From VBWE01 sp943372645 (lineage in GTDB: Bacteria; Bacteroidota; Bacteroidia; Palsa-965), in assembly GCA_943372645.1 (NCBI GenBank), contig CALRZN010000026.1:1-64000 (forward strand): DNA of 64,000 nucleotides, written 5' to 3'. The position numbers and the translations under genes are program-made. Shown one piece after another: positions 7,055 to 15,821 of this stretch. The first letter of the stretch is position 1; the number at the start of each line of letters is the position of its first letter. The notes under the pieces are model-generated. The model was not told the origin of the DNA, searched no databases, and worked only from the letters and a program-made list of their open reading frames with translations.

Positions 7055-7340
7055 TCAGATTTCAGACTTATAGATATGAGATTTGAGACGCGCTGCTTCG
7101 GATGTGAGACTAACAGATATGAGATTTGAGACGGGCTGCTCCGGATGTGAGACTAACAGATATGAGATTTGAGACGTGCTGTTTTCAGATTGGCAGCTGT
7201 ACACATTGCTTTCGCAAAGCGATTCGTCTCAAATCTGAAAGTCTCATGTCTAAAAGTCTCACATCTCAAATCTGAAAGTCTGATAGCTATAAGTCTCACA
7301 TCTAAAATCTGGAAGTCTGATATCTGAAAGTCTGATCGTG
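7055..7340. repeat. Palindromic repeat array, copy 1
   Basis: The left half carries about three direct repeats of a 43-bp unit containing AGATATGAGATTTGAGAC and CGCTGCTCCGGATGTG. The right half carries the complementary words, such as GTCTCAAATCTGAAAGTCT, so the array folds back on itself. A core of more than 50 bp (about 7183-7236) is nearly identical to the core of the second array at 8569-8912. Units are contiguous, with no unique spacers. Confidence 0.85.
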
Positions 7341-7407
7341 CAAAACAAAAAGCGGAGCGCCCCCCTCAGCTCTTTCTGTATTTTAATGAAGATGTATATT
7401 CGTTTAT

Positions 7408-7415
7408 TATCTTTG
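7408..7415 (+). promoter_or_regulatory. Candidate -7 element
   Basis: TATCTTTG matches TAnnTTTG; it would give the membrane-protein gene at 7498 a leader of about 75 nt. No clear TTG is at -33. Confidence 0.4.
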
Positions 7416-7497
7416 AATACGACCTTGCGGTTAGCAATAACCCAATCAATGAAGAATACTTAATCCCGAAAACCCCGTACCTTATTTAAGGAATCAA

Positions 7498-7899
7498 ATG
7501 GAGGAAAATTCAAAAGGCAGTTCCGGAAAACGCAGCATCGGGTTGTGGATTGGCCTGTTCAAATTCTGTATTCTTTATTTTACACTCTTCCTGCTGGCCC
7601 GCCGGGCGATTGAGGCAGAAAATCATACGCTTTTCAGAACATTTATCATCGCAATAACCGCATTGCACATATTGTTTGTGTTTACACTTTATACAACGCG
7701 GTTTGCCCGCTTCTCGTTTAATCAGTGGAGCAGGAATGCAATTATCGGTGGTGTTATCTTTCTGTGCAATGGTGCAGGCCTGTTTTACATGGTCTGCAGG
7801 GGCCATTTTCAGTTGCTGGAAACACTGGATAAACTGCTGCTGCTGTTTTGCGCGGCTACCTTTCTGATCCTGCTTTTTATCCGGAAAAGGGAGTCCTGA
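7498..7899 (+). CDS. Four-helix membrane protein of unknown function
   Basis: A 133-residue protein with a hydrophilic start (M-E-E-N-S-K-G-S-S-G-K-R) and about four predicted membrane helices, near residues 16-36, 47-66, 81-100 and 109-127. It ends in a basic R-K-R-E-S tail. No family motif is recognisable. The gene lies 30 nt upstream of the 198-residue protein gene, on the same strand. Both are bracketed by two copies of one palindromic repeat array, so they may have been gained as a unit. Confidence 0.75.
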   Translation: MEENSKGSSGKRSIGLWIGLFKFCILYFTLFLLARRAIEAENHTLFRTFIIAITALHILFVFTLYTTRFARFSFNQWSRNAIIGGVIFLCNGAGLFYMVCRGHFQLLETLDKLLLLFCAATFLILLFIRKRES

Positions 7900-7929
7900 A
7901 AACAGTACTCACCCGTTACAGCTACTGAA

Positions 7930-8526
7930 ATGAAAAAAAAGACGAAAACTAAAAACACTACCCGTGCAGCTGCCCGCAAAGAAGCAACCCGCGAGGCTGC
8001 GCTCGAAAGATACAGTGATCTCGTTTGTACAGATTCGTTGGGAGCGAGAAATGCGCTGCTGAAACTGCCTTACCGGAATGATGCGTACCTGCTGTCGTGC
8101 ATTGCGCTAACCTATCGAGATGAAGCCATGTTTTTTAAAAATGGCCGTCAGCGGAAACATAACGTAGGTGCCAAACTGCTGGTAGCTAAAAAATACATTG
8201 ATAAAGCGTTCAGACTGATGCCAGACTGCCGTGATTTGCTTTATACCCGGGGCAATATTCACCAGGCGATGGACGATAATTATACCGCTTTCGATTGTTT
8301 CATAAAAATACTTGACATCGGCAAAGGAAAACAACCTGCTTTAAACTGTTCCGGTTCGGAAAGCTGGTTTATTGAGATGCTGATTAATGATGCCCATTTT
8401 GAACTTTACCGCATTTTCAGGGATTTGGACAACATGCGGCTTGCAAAACGTTTCCTCGCCGAATACAAACGCGGACTGAAAAAAGGAATTTCCACCATTT
8501 ACAAACCGCTGGAGCAGTTTTTATAA
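7930..8526 (+). CDS. Helical, TPR-like protein of unknown function
   Basis: A 198-residue soluble protein. The first 20 residues are very basic (M-K-K-K-T-K-T-K-N-T-T-R-A-A-A-R-K-E), followed by helical pairs. Around residues 75-115, A-K-K-Y-I-D-K-A-F-R-L-M-P-D-C-R-D-L-L-Y followed by R-G-N-I-H-Q-A-M-D looks like a tetratricopeptide unit (alternating small and aromatic positions, P near the turn). This suggests a protein-protein interaction scaffold. It follows the membrane protein gene by 30 nt and is probably co-transcribed with it. The family is not recognised. Confidence 0.75.
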   Translation: MKKKTKTKNTTRAAARKEATREAALERYSDLVCTDSLGARNALLKLPYRNDAYLLSCIALTYRDEAMFFKNGRQRKHNVGAKLLVAKKYIDKAFRLMPDCRDLLYTRGNIHQAMDDNYTAFDCFIKILDIGKGKQPALNCSGSESWFIEMLINDAHFELYRIFRDLDNMRLAKRFLAEYKRGLKKGISTIYKPLEQFL

Positions 8527-8568
8527 TAGCGGAGTCACCGGGGCGATGAAGCCTGGTTACGGTTGGCA

Positions 8569-8912
8569 AATATGAGACTTCCAGATTTGAGATTTGAGAC
8601 GTGTTGCTCCGGATGTGAGACTAACAGATATGAGATTTGAGACGCGCTGCTCCGGATGTGAGACTAGCAGATATGAGATTTGAGACGCGCTGCTCTGGAT
8701 GTGAGACTTCCAGATTTGAGATTTGAGATGCGCTGCTCCGGATGTGATACTAACAGATATGAGATTTGAGACGTGCTGTTTTTCAGATTGGCAGCTGTAC
8801 ACATTGCTTTCGCAAAGCGATTCGTCTCAAATCTCAAATCTGAAAGTCTCATGTCTAAAAGTCTCACATCTAAAATCTGGATGTCTCAAATCTGAAAATC
8901 CCCTATCTGATC
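8569..8912. repeat. Palindromic repeat array, copy 2
   Basis: About five 43-bp units of the same family as 7055-7340, followed by the same core sequence with GGCAGCTGTACACATTGC and then the complementary right half. Unit number differs from copy 1 (about five against three), as expected if units expand and contract. It fills most of the gap 8527-9000. Confidence 0.85.
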
Positions 8913-9000
8913 TGTTCGTTGAGGAAACGCTTATCGCTTTCTGCCGGCACTTCGTAAATCACGAGCTGTTTTGCTGAAAACAGTAACCGCTCTGTTTATG

Positions 9001-9444
9001 CTATAAAAAACCAATCAGCATGGTAACGCATCCGTTTTTAATAGTTCCATCTGCCGAAGGCGGCACTTCAATCTCGATGTAGTATGTTCCGCTTTTGGTG
9101 GGCGTAAACTGCCAGTACAGGTCGTCAATCCCCTGGGCTGAATCATATACTTTTTCGCGTTTTTTAGACGTTTCGGGAGCGTTGTAAATATTCAGTTTTA
9201 CTTTATCCTTATACCCTTCAGAACAAAACACAAGTCTGTATTTTTCACCGGCGTAAGCAGTGAACACCATTTTTACCGTATGTGGTTTTTCATCAAAGGT
9301 GAGCTCTGCTGAACCATAACCGTCGTATGTATAAGGCTTCAGGTTTGATTTGCAGGCTTTCGCCATTTTTTTTGCGTTGCATTGTGCGTTTATTGCACTT
9401 GCAGGCAGCAGCAGGAGCAGCAGGAGAAGTAGTTTTTTTACCAT
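9001..9444 (-). CDS. Secreted protein, paralog of the product of 9712-10188
   Basis: A 147-residue protein with a signal peptide (leucine-rich core, cleavage near A-I-N-A-Q). The mature part shares with its neighbour the words L-K-P-Y-T-Y-D, G-E-K-Y-R-L-V-F, a strand K-L-N-I-Y, a lysine/arginine stretch, and Y-x-I-E-I-E-V-P. A cysteine near each end of the mature chain (C-N-A-K and N-G-C-V-T-M-L) is kept in the paralog and may form a disulfide. The fold looks like a small beta sandwich. Function is unknown. It is the last of three minus-strand genes but is separated from the second by a terminator. Confidence 0.8.
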   Translation of the reverse strand: MVKKLLLLLLLLLPASAINAQCNAKKMAKACKSNLKPYTYDGYGSAELTFDEKPHTVKMVFTAYAGEKYRLVFCSEGYKDKVKLNIYNAPETSKKREKVYDSAQGIDDLYWQFTPTKSGTYYIEIEVPPSADGTIKNGCVTMLIGFL

Positions 9445-9464
9445 AAATGCCGGTGTGTAAGAAT

Positions 9465-9495
9465 AAAAAAAGGCGAACTGTACAATTCGCCTTTT
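9465..9495 (-). terminator. Rho-independent terminator (minus strand)
   Basis: AAAAGGCGAA (9468-9477) and TTCGCCTTTT (9486-9495) form a perfect 10-bp stem. On the minus strand the stem is followed by seven U (plus-strand A run from 9465). It would end transcription coming from the gene at 9712, before the gene starting at 9444. A second perfect hairpin, GGAAAACGGA/TCCGTTTTCC, lies at 9667-9690. Confidence 0.7.
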
Positions 9496-9711
9496 ACGTA
9501 ATACGGATTAAATAGTTTTATGTTTTCACGCCCCGGGATGATAAATCAGTTAAAATACGTAGTTTACTTAAGTGGCGACGTATTCCGTTTCTGCGCTTCC
9601 GGGGCAGCATAAAAGCGGCTTGTTTTCAGCCGCGATGCGGTAGATGGGTGCAACGGCACTATTCCTGGAAAACGGATAGTTCCGTTTTCCCCGCCTGGTG
9701 CAAACATTTGT

Positions 9712-10188
9712 TTATTTGTACCCCAGCATAAAAACAACACATTCCTGTTTGTTGATGAAACTGCTGTCTGTTACAGCCGGGACTTCATAATCCACAAAAT
9801 ATTTCAACGTGCGTTTGTCCGGTTCAAACACATGCAGTTTTTCGCCTGCCGGCTTGTCTTTGGTCGTCCACAGCGGCTTGCGGTCTTTGGTTTCTTTGTC
9901 CTTGGTATATACTGAAATCACAACCGGTTTGGTAAGCGCTTCGGTATTAAACACCATGCGGTATTTTTCGCCGATAAATACGGGGACTTCGGTTTCTTTC
10001 ACCTGGTTTTTGCCTTTGTACGTAACCTTGGTCAGTTTACCCGAGTCGTATTTGTAAGGATCGAGTTTGTCTTTTGCGCGTTCTTTAATGCCTTTGGCGT
10101 CGCACACTTCTTCCGTCTGCAGGCTGGCACCGGTAAGTACAAAAAAGCCGGCAATACCGAGCACTAAAAAGAGAGATATCCGTTTCAT
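9712..10188 (-). CDS. Secreted protein, paralog of the product of 9001-9444
   Basis: A 158-residue protein with an N-terminal signal peptide (K-R-I-S-L-F-L-V-L-G-I-A-G-F-F-V-L-T-G-A-S). The mature chain parallels its neighbour: L-D-P-Y-K-Y-D near 42, G-E-K-Y-R-M-V-F-N-T-E near 75, V-V-I-S-V-Y-T-K, and Y-E-V-P-A-V-T-D-S, with cysteines near both ends (E-V-C-D-A-K and Q-E-C-V-V-F). This alignment by eye supports an ancient tandem duplication. The function is not known. It starts 30 nt downstream of the stop of the lipoprotein gene at 10219 and is likely co-transcribed with it. Confidence 0.8.
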   Translation of the reverse strand: MKRISLFLVLGIAGFFVLTGASLQTEEVCDAKGIKERAKDKLDPYKYDSGKLTKVTYKGKNQVKETEVPVFIGEKYRMVFNTEALTKPVVISVYTKDKETKDRKPLWTTKDKPAGEKLHVFEPDKRTLKYFVDYEVPAVTDSSFINKQECVVFMLGYK

Positions 10189-10218
10189 GATGGGATCAGG
10201 TGTTTATACAGGTGTTTA

Positions 10219-11088
10219 TCAGGCGTTAATAATTTTTTTGCGGATCGCTTCGATTTTCGAGAAGAGGCTGTTGAGTTCTTCTTTTTTCACTTCCACTTTT
10301 GTGAAGTCAATTTCTTCGCTTTCCATTACTGCTTTCACCGAAGGAATGGCCGTAAACGTATTCTGCAGATCAGTGAGATCAACCAGCAGGGCGGTAATTG
10401 CCGGTTCTTTTGCTTCGTTGGCTTTCAGTTCGCTGATGATGTTGTTCAGAATGGTCATCTGCTCGAGCAGTTTCGGAACAATTTTGCTTTCCGGGTTTTT
10501 GTTATAAACCTGTGCACCGATATACATACTTTCAATCCACGCGCCGGAGTAAATGATGCCGTACAGGTGTTTCTGGTCGTTTTCAGCCATCAGCATATCG
10601 CTTTCCATCTGCATTTCGGCAATAATGCCGCGCAGCGAATCTTCCGAATCGAGGTTTTTATTAAAACGCTCATACAGGTTGCCGTTGTCGAACACCTTGC
10701 CCATATTGAGCTGGCCGGCTACCTCGCGGATGGTTTTCAGGTATTTGATGGCCTCGTTGTTCTGTTTGTTCAGCACGGTATAGGCCATATCCGAACTGTA
10801 CACCCCCATGTTCTGCGCCAGTTTGAACTTGTCGCTGTATTTGGAGGCACTGCCCGCATCATGCGTAATGCCCGGCAGGTATTTGAGACCCGATTTTTTG
10901 AACAGTGCAGCCACCTGCAGGGGCGAGGGGAGTGTATAACTCACGGTTTCTTCGGTTTCTACCGTAGCTTCGGTATTCCCGAGCGAGTCTTTCGATGCGG
11001 TATCTTCCCCTTCGGGTTTGGTTCCGTCGTTGCTGCACGAACCCAGCAGGAACAGGCCGGGCAACAGGTAAAGCAGGCATTTTTTCAT
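10219..11088 (-). CDS. Helical lipoprotein of unknown function
   Basis: A 289-residue lipoprotein with lipobox L-L-G-S-C (cysteine 18). Residues 19-50 are an acidic, threonine- and glutamate-rich linker. From about 55 on the protein is almost entirely helical with heptad-like spacing (for example L-A-Q-N-M-G-V-Y-S-S-D-M-A-Y, and E-E-L-N-S-L-F-S-K-I-E-A-I-R-K-K-I near the end). No enzyme motif is seen. It is the first of the minus-strand group and divergent from the PPIase operon across a 150-bp gap. The pairing with a small secreted protein 30 nt away hints at a shared envelope role, which is inference. Confidence 0.8.
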   Translation of the reverse strand: MKKCLLYLLPGLFLLGSCSNDGTKPEGEDTASKDSLGNTEATVETEETVSYTLPSPLQVAALFKKSGLKYLPGITHDAGSASKYSDKFKLAQNMGVYSSDMAYTVLNKQNNEAIKYLKTIREVAGQLNMGKVFDNGNLYERFNKNLDSEDSLRGIIAEMQMESDMLMAENDQKHLYGIIYSGAWIESMYIGAQVYNKNPESKIVPKLLEQMTILNNIISELKANEAKEPAITALLVDLTDLQNTFTAIPSVKAVMESEEIDFTKVEVKKEELNSLFSKIEAIRKKIINA

Positions 11089-11204
11089 AGTAAGGTCTGG
11101 TCGGATTTGGTTTTCAGACCGCTAAACTATAAAAATCCGGCAAACCGGCTGCAAATCCGCTATTTATTCACACTTTTTGACGCTTTTCAGGCAAAAAGAA
11201 TTAC

Positions 11205-11212
11205 TACATTTG
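11205..11212 (+). promoter_or_regulatory. -7 element of the folding-factor operon
   Basis: TACATTTG, a full match to TAnnTTTG, 27 nt before the ATG at 11239. The nearest TTG (11177-11179) is 25 nt upstream, longer than usual. Confidence 0.5.
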
Positions 11213-11238
11213 CCTTCCGTTAAAAGCAAAACTGAATT

Positions 11239-13389
11239 ATGACTATGAAAAAAGCCCTTGCGCTTTCGCTTCTCATCCTGGGTACGGCATCTTCGTTTGC
11301 CCAGAATGCAAACGATCCGGTTCTTATGAATGTATGCGGCACAAACGTTACGCTGTCTGAATTCATGAGTGTTTACAAAAAGAACAACAAGGATCAGAGT
11401 AATGACCGGAAGGCCATCGAAAACTACCTCGACCTGTTCACCGTTTTCAAAATGCGTGTGAAAGAGGCCGAAGCGATGAAACTCGACACTTCTGCCAGTT
11501 TTATTAACGAACTGGCCGGTTACCGCCGCCAGCTTGCACAGCCGTACCTCACCGACCGTGATGTGAACGACCGCCTGCTGAAAGAGGCCTACGACCGCAT
11601 GCAGACTGATGTACACGCCTCCCACGTACTCATCAAGTGCGATGAAAACGCACTGCCGAAAGACACCCTGCTGGCCTGGCAGCGCACCATGATTGCGCAG
11701 AACATGCTGAACGGAAAACCGGTTACCAAACTGATTGACGAATACGAAAAACAGCTCCGCAGCAACTACACCGCTAACGGAACTGTAAAAATGAGCAAAG
11801 CCGATTCAACCACTTTTACCGGACAGGTGAATTCGCTGCGTCAGCTCGACCGCAAATACAAAGGCAAAGCCGTTCCGTTTGCGGAGCTGGCCAAAGGCCT
11901 TTCCGATGATCCTTCGGCCAAAGAAAACGGCGGCGACCTCGGGTACTTTACCTCCATGCAAATGGTTTACCCGTTTGAAACAGCGGCATACGAAGGCAAA
12001 GTAGGCGAAATTACCAACCCGGTGCGCACCCGTTACGGGTATCACCTGCTGAAAGTGCTCGACCGCCGTCCCGCCCAGGGCGAAGTGCGCGTGGCACACA
12101 TCATGGTGAAAACAACCACCGGCATGTCGGTAGAAGATTCACTGAAAGCCAAACAGAAAATTGAAGAGATTGCGCAGAAACTGAAAACCGGTGGCAACTT
12201 TGAAGAACTGGCCCGCCAGTATTCCGACGACAAACCGTCAGCAGCCAAAGGCGGTGAACTGCCCTGGTTCGGCCGTTACAAAATGCCGGCTGAATTTGAA
12301 GAAGCATCGTTTAACCTGGCCAACGACGGCGAAATAAGCGCACCGGTAAAAACACGTTACGGCTGGCACATCATCAAACGCCTCGAACGCCGCGGCATTC
12401 CGAAGTACGACGACATGAAAGCGGATCTCAAAACCCGCGTTACCCGCGACAGCCGTTCGCAGAAAGGCCGCGAGTCGCTCATCGTACGCATCAAACAGGA
12501 AAACAATTTCTCGGAAGCGAAAACGGTTACGCTGACCAAGAAAATGAAGAAGAAAAAGAAACCGGCGATCATTACTTTCCCGGCACTGGATGAAATGTAT
12601 ACAGCAGTGGATACCTCTATTTACAAAGGGGTATGGACCGCCGACCGTGCAAAAGCGATGAACAAAACCATGTTCAGCCTGGCCGGTAAAAACTACACGC
12701 AGGGCGATTTTGCATCGTACATCGAATCGCACCAGGCCCGCCGCGCCAAAACGAACGACATCCGTTCCATTGTAAACGACCAGTACAGCAAATGGGTGGA
12801 AGAAACCTGCATCACGCTTGAAGAAAACCAGCTCGATAAAAAATACCCGGAGTTTAAAGCACTCATGCAGGAATACCGCGACGGCATCCTGCTGTTTGAC
12901 CTGATGGATCGTAAAGTGTGGTCGAAAGCCGTGAAAGATTCGGTGGGCCTCAAAAACTTCTACGAACTGAACAAGGAAAAATACAAGTGGGATGAACGTG
13001 CCGATGCAACCGTTTACAACTGCGCAAGCGATTCGGTAGCGAAAGTGGTTCGCGCCATGCTCGCGAAAAAGAAAACCAGCAAGGAAATTCTGGAAGCGCT
13101 GAACAAAAAATCGCAGCTCAACCTGCAGGTGGAAAGCAAACTGTTTGTAAAAGGTGAAAACGATGTGGTTGACCGTAACTGGAAAGCCGGCCTGAGCACC
13201 AATACGAACAAAGACAAAAAAGTGATTTTTGCCGATGTGAAGAAAATTGTGCCGCCGACTGTTAAAACACTGCAGGAATCGAAGGGCCTTGTTACCGCCG
13301 ACTACCAGAACCAGGTAGAAAAAGAGTGGAACGAAAGCCTGAAGAAAAACTGCCCGGTCAGCGTTTATAAAGAAGTACTGCCGAAATAA
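11239..13389 (+). CDS. Periplasmic parvulin-type peptidyl-prolyl isomerase with two PpiC domains
   Basis: A 716-residue protein with a signal peptide ending S-S-F-A-Q. Two parvulin domains follow: one from about 125 (A-S-H-V-L-I-K) to 280 (Y-G-Y-H-L-L-K-V-L), interrupted by a lysine-rich insert, and a compact one from about 288 (V-A-H-I-M-V-K) to 385 (Y-G-W-H-I-I-K-R-L). Each has the G-G-D-L-G or G-G-E-L-P turn and F-E-x-A-x-F/Y motif of the family. Such proteins hold and isomerise outer-membrane proteins in the periplasm. The last 300 residues are charged and helical, of unknown role. It heads a four-gene plus-strand block. The ATG two codons later (11245) is also possible. Confidence 0.92.
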   Translation: MTMKKALALSLLILGTASSFAQNANDPVLMNVCGTNVTLSEFMSVYKKNNKDQSNDRKAIENYLDLFTVFKMRVKEAEAMKLDTSASFINELAGYRRQLAQPYLTDRDVNDRLLKEAYDRMQTDVHASHVLIKCDENALPKDTLLAWQRTMIAQNMLNGKPVTKLIDEYEKQLRSNYTANGTVKMSKADSTTFTGQVNSLRQLDRKYKGKAVPFAELAKGLSDDPSAKENGGDLGYFTSMQMVYPFETAAYEGKVGEITNPVRTRYGYHLLKVLDRRPAQGEVRVAHIMVKTTTGMSVEDSLKAKQKIEEIAQKLKTGGNFEELARQYSDDKPSAAKGGELPWFGRYKMPAEFEEASFNLANDGEISAPVKTRYGWHIIKRLERRGIPKYDDMKADLKTRVTRDSRSQKGRESLIVRIKQENNFSEAKTVTLTKKMKKKKKPAIITFPALDEMYTAVDTSIYKGVWTADRAKAMNKTMFSLAGKNYTQGDFASYIESHQARRAKTNDIRSIVNDQYSKWVEETCITLEENQLDKKYPEFKALMQEYRDGILLFDLMDRKVWSKAVKDSVGLKNFYELNKEKYKWDERADATVYNCASDSVAKVVRAMLAKKKTSKEILEALNKKSQLNLQVESKLFVKGENDVVDRNWKAGLSTNTNKDKKVIFADVKKIVPPTVKTLQESKGLVTADYQNQVEKEWNESLKKNCPVSVYKEVLPK

Positions 13390-13482
13390 GCGGTTATTAA
13401 CCGCCAAGGCAACGTTCGGGCGTTTGATACGTCTGACAACAGATACCACAGCAGCGTCGTTTCACCCCCGGTGGAACGACGC
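13390..13482. repeat. Two hairpins in the spacer between folding-factor genes
   Basis: GCGGTTATTAACCGC at 13390-13404 is a perfect palindrome beginning right after the stop codon. GCGTCGTTTCAC (13454-13465) pairs with GTGGAACGACGC (13471-13482), with one G-T pair. Neither is followed by a T run, so they more likely mark mRNA processing or partial attenuation than full termination. Confidence 0.6.
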
Positions 13483-13512
13483 CGTTGTTAAAAACAAGAA
13501 GTGAAGAAGTAG

Positions 13513-14403
13513 ATGCACAGCACCTGGCATAGTGGGGTTTACCGGTTCGCGGCAGCGCTCGTGCTTGCCTGCGGAATGGCCGCATGCACGCCGGAAAAAG
13601 CACCCGCCGAAGCCGCCAAAGGGGCATTAGTGGCGCAGGTGTACACCTACAAACTGTACAACAGCGACCTGGCTGCAATGATTCCCGACGGCACTTCGGC
13701 CGACGACAGCCTGCGCATGGCATCCAACCTCATCAACACGTGGGTACACGAAATGGTGCTGCTGTACAAAGCCGAACAGAACCTGGCCGCAAAAGCAAAA
13801 AATGTGGAGAAACAGTTGCAGGATTACCGCAATTCGCTCATCACGTATGCCTACGAAAAAGAACTTGTACGCCAGCGCCTCGATACCACCGTTACGCCTG
13901 CCGAAATAGAAACGTATTACCAGGCCAACCAGCAGAATTTTGAGCTGAAAGACAACATCATTAAAGTGATTTATGTGAAGGTGGACAAAAAAGCGCCGCA
14001 GCTGCCCCGCCTGCGCACACTGTGCAAGTCGGACAAGCCGCAGGACAAACAGGAACTGGAAAAATACTGCCGCCAGTTTGCGCAGAACTATTACCTCGAT
14101 GATAATTCCTGGCTGTTTTTTGATGACCTGCTGAAAGAAATTCCGATTGAAACCTACAACAAGGAACTGTTCCTGCAGAACAACCGGTACATGGAAGTGG
14201 CCGATTCCTCGAGCCTTTATTTTGTAAACATCACCGGTTTTAAAATCAAAAACAGCATTTCGCCGCTGGCATTTGAGCGCGAAAACATCCGGAACATCAT
14301 TCTCCTGAAACGCAAACAGGAACTGGTGGAAGGCATGAAAAAAGATATTTACCGCGAAGCGGTGGAAAACGGAGAAATTCAGGTTAACTTTAAGGACAAA
14401 TAA
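13513..14403 (+). CDS. SurA-like lipoprotein with a degenerate parvulin domain
   Basis: A 296-residue lipoprotein (lipobox M-A-A-C, cysteine 25). The N-terminal 130 residues resemble SurA/PrsA chaperone helices (W-V-H-E-M-V-L-L-Y-K-A-E, then A-Y-E-K-E-L-V-R-Q-R-L-D). The segment T-P-A-E-I-E-T-Y-Y-Q-A-N-Q-Q-N-F at about 136 is the usual linker before a PpiC domain. The following region (I-I-K-V-I-Y-V-K-V-D) keeps the first strand but lacks the G-G-x-L-G turn and final Y-G-x-H motif, so prolyl isomerase activity is doubtful. A chaperone role is inferred. The stop overlaps the ATG of the next gene (A at 14403), indicating translational coupling. Confidence 0.85.
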   Translation: MHSTWHSGVYRFAAALVLACGMAACTPEKAPAEAAKGALVAQVYTYKLYNSDLAAMIPDGTSADDSLRMASNLINTWVHEMVLLYKAEQNLAAKAKNVEKQLQDYRNSLITYAYEKELVRQRLDTTVTPAEIETYYQANQQNFELKDNIIKVIYVKVDKKAPQLPRLRTLCKSDKPQDKQELEKYCRQFAQNYYLDDNSWLFFDDLLKEIPIETYNKELFLQNNRYMEVADSSSLYFVNITGFKIKNSISPLAFERENIRNIILLKRKQELVEGMKKDIYREAVENGEIQVNFKDK

Positions 14404-15800
14404 TGAAAAATACGCAAAACAAATCCCGCACCCTTATCCCGTTCATAATGCTTCTGCTGCTGGTATGCCGCCTTGCGCCGCTTGCCGCACAACAGCAGCC
14501 TGTGCTGGTTGACCGCATTGTGGCGGTAATCGGCGGGCAGATGGTGAAGGAATCGGAAGTGGAAAACAACCTGCAGCAGATGCGCGGGGCCGGTGTGCCG
14601 CTGGATGAAAACTCGCGCGGCCGTGTACTCGAAGAACTGATGTACCAGAAACTGCTCGTGTCGCAGGCCTACCGCGATTCACTTAAGGTTACTGACGGGG
14701 AAGTGGACCAGGAAATTGACCGCCGCATGCGGTATTACCTCACCCAGTTTGGCAGCCAGGAAGCGTTTGAACAATTTTACGGCAAATCGCTCGAAGCCTT
14801 TAAGCTGGAACTCAACGGCAAAGTACGTGAACTGCTGCTGGCACAAAAAATGAATGGAAAAGTAGTGGGCGAAGTGTCCATTTCACCGGTGGAAGTAAAA
14901 GCCTACTACAACAGTCTGCCGAAAGACAGCATCCCGTTTATCAATGCCGAAATTGAAGTGGGGCAGGTGGTGGCCAAACCGAATGTAAACCCGCAGATCA
15001 AAGAATATACCCGTACGGAACTCGAACGCCTGCGCCAGCGCGTGATCAAAGGCGAAATTGATTTCTGTGCCGCCTGCCGCAGCTACTCCGAAGACCCGGG
15101 CTCGGTAAACAACTGCTGTACGTACGAAGGTATCCGCCGCGGTATGTTTGTGCCTGAATTTGAAGCCGTGGCTTTCCGCCTCAAAGACGGTGAAATTTCC
15201 GAAGTATTTGAAACCGAATACGGCTATCACTTCATCAAACTCATCAAACGCAGCGGCGACGAACTGGAAGTGGCGCACATCCTGCGCGTACCGCCGGTTA
15301 CCAACGAAGACCTGCGCGGGGCCAAAACCCGCCTCGACAGTGTTTGGAACCTGATTGCCGTTGATACCGTTGATTTCTGCGAAGCGGCCGGCAAATTTTC
15401 GGACGATGCTGAAACAAAATTCAACTGCGGCCTGCTGCTCAACCCGCAGACAGGTAACTCGCGCATTGAAACCAGCCTGCTCGGGCAGATTGATCCCACG
15501 CCCGGTTTTGCACTTTCGCTCAACGATATGAAAGTAGGTGAAGTATCAAAACCCATACTCATGGCCAGCCGCGACGGCCGCCAGGCCTACCGCCTCGTCC
15601 TGCTCAAGTCGCGCACCGATGCACACGTGGCCAACCTTACCCAGGATTACCAGCGCATCCAGGAAGATGCAACCGTAGCCAAACAACAGAAAATTGTAAG
15701 CGAATGGGTGGAACGTAAGCTCAACAGCACCTACGTTAATATTGCAGACGATTACAAAAACACGGCGTTTCAATACCCCTGGCTGAAAAAAAACAAATAG
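14403..15800 (+). CDS. SurA-like periplasmic chaperone / peptidyl-prolyl isomerase
   Basis: A 465-residue protein with signal peptide 1-30 (ending P-L-A-A-Q). The SurA N-domain begins V-D-R-I-V-A-V-I-G-G-Q-M-V-K-E-S-E-V, the hallmark opening of SurA. Two parvulin-like modules follow: about 180-280 (ending Y-G-Y-H-F-I-K-L-I-K) and 288-395 (V-A-H-I-L-R ... Y-R-L-V-L-L-K). Several cysteines (C-A-A-C, N-N-C-C) sit in the first module, unusual for the family. SurA chaperones deliver beta-barrel proteins to the outer membrane. It overlaps the preceding lipoprotein gene by one base and precedes the MoxR gene by 21 nt. Confidence 0.92.
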   Translation: MKNTQNKSRTLIPFIMLLLLVCRLAPLAAQQQPVLVDRIVAVIGGQMVKESEVENNLQQMRGAGVPLDENSRGRVLEELMYQKLLVSQAYRDSLKVTDGEVDQEIDRRMRYYLTQFGSQEAFEQFYGKSLEAFKLELNGKVRELLLAQKMNGKVVGEVSISPVEVKAYYNSLPKDSIPFINAEIEVGQVVAKPNVNPQIKEYTRTELERLRQRVIKGEIDFCAACRSYSEDPGSVNNCCTYEGIRRGMFVPEFEAVAFRLKDGEISEVFETEYGYHFIKLIKRSGDELEVAHILRVPPVTNEDLRGAKTRLDSVWNLIAVDTVDFCEAAGKFSDDAETKFNCGLLLNPQTGNSRIETSLLGQIDPTPGFALSLNDMKVGEVSKPILMASRDGRQAYRLVLLKSRTDAHVANLTQDYQRIQEDATVAKQQKIVSEWVERKLNSTYVNIADDYKNTAFQYPWLKKNK

Positions 15801-15821
15801 ACCCTTTTAAAAACGACCGCT

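Noticed and set aside
8557..8867. Short minus-strand frames within repeat array 2
   Set aside because: They translate the repeat units into low-complexity text and are not supported by a promoter or any domain.
7055..8912. Repeat arrays considered as a CRISPR array
   Set aside because: The 43-bp units are contiguous without unique spacers, the array folds back on itself, and no cas gene is present.
12238..13449. A 403-codon minus-strand frame opposite the first parvulin gene
   Set aside because: It is composed of phenylalanine/valine-rich shadow translation of lysine/glutamate-rich sequence, has no motif, and runs through the annotated gene and its spacer.
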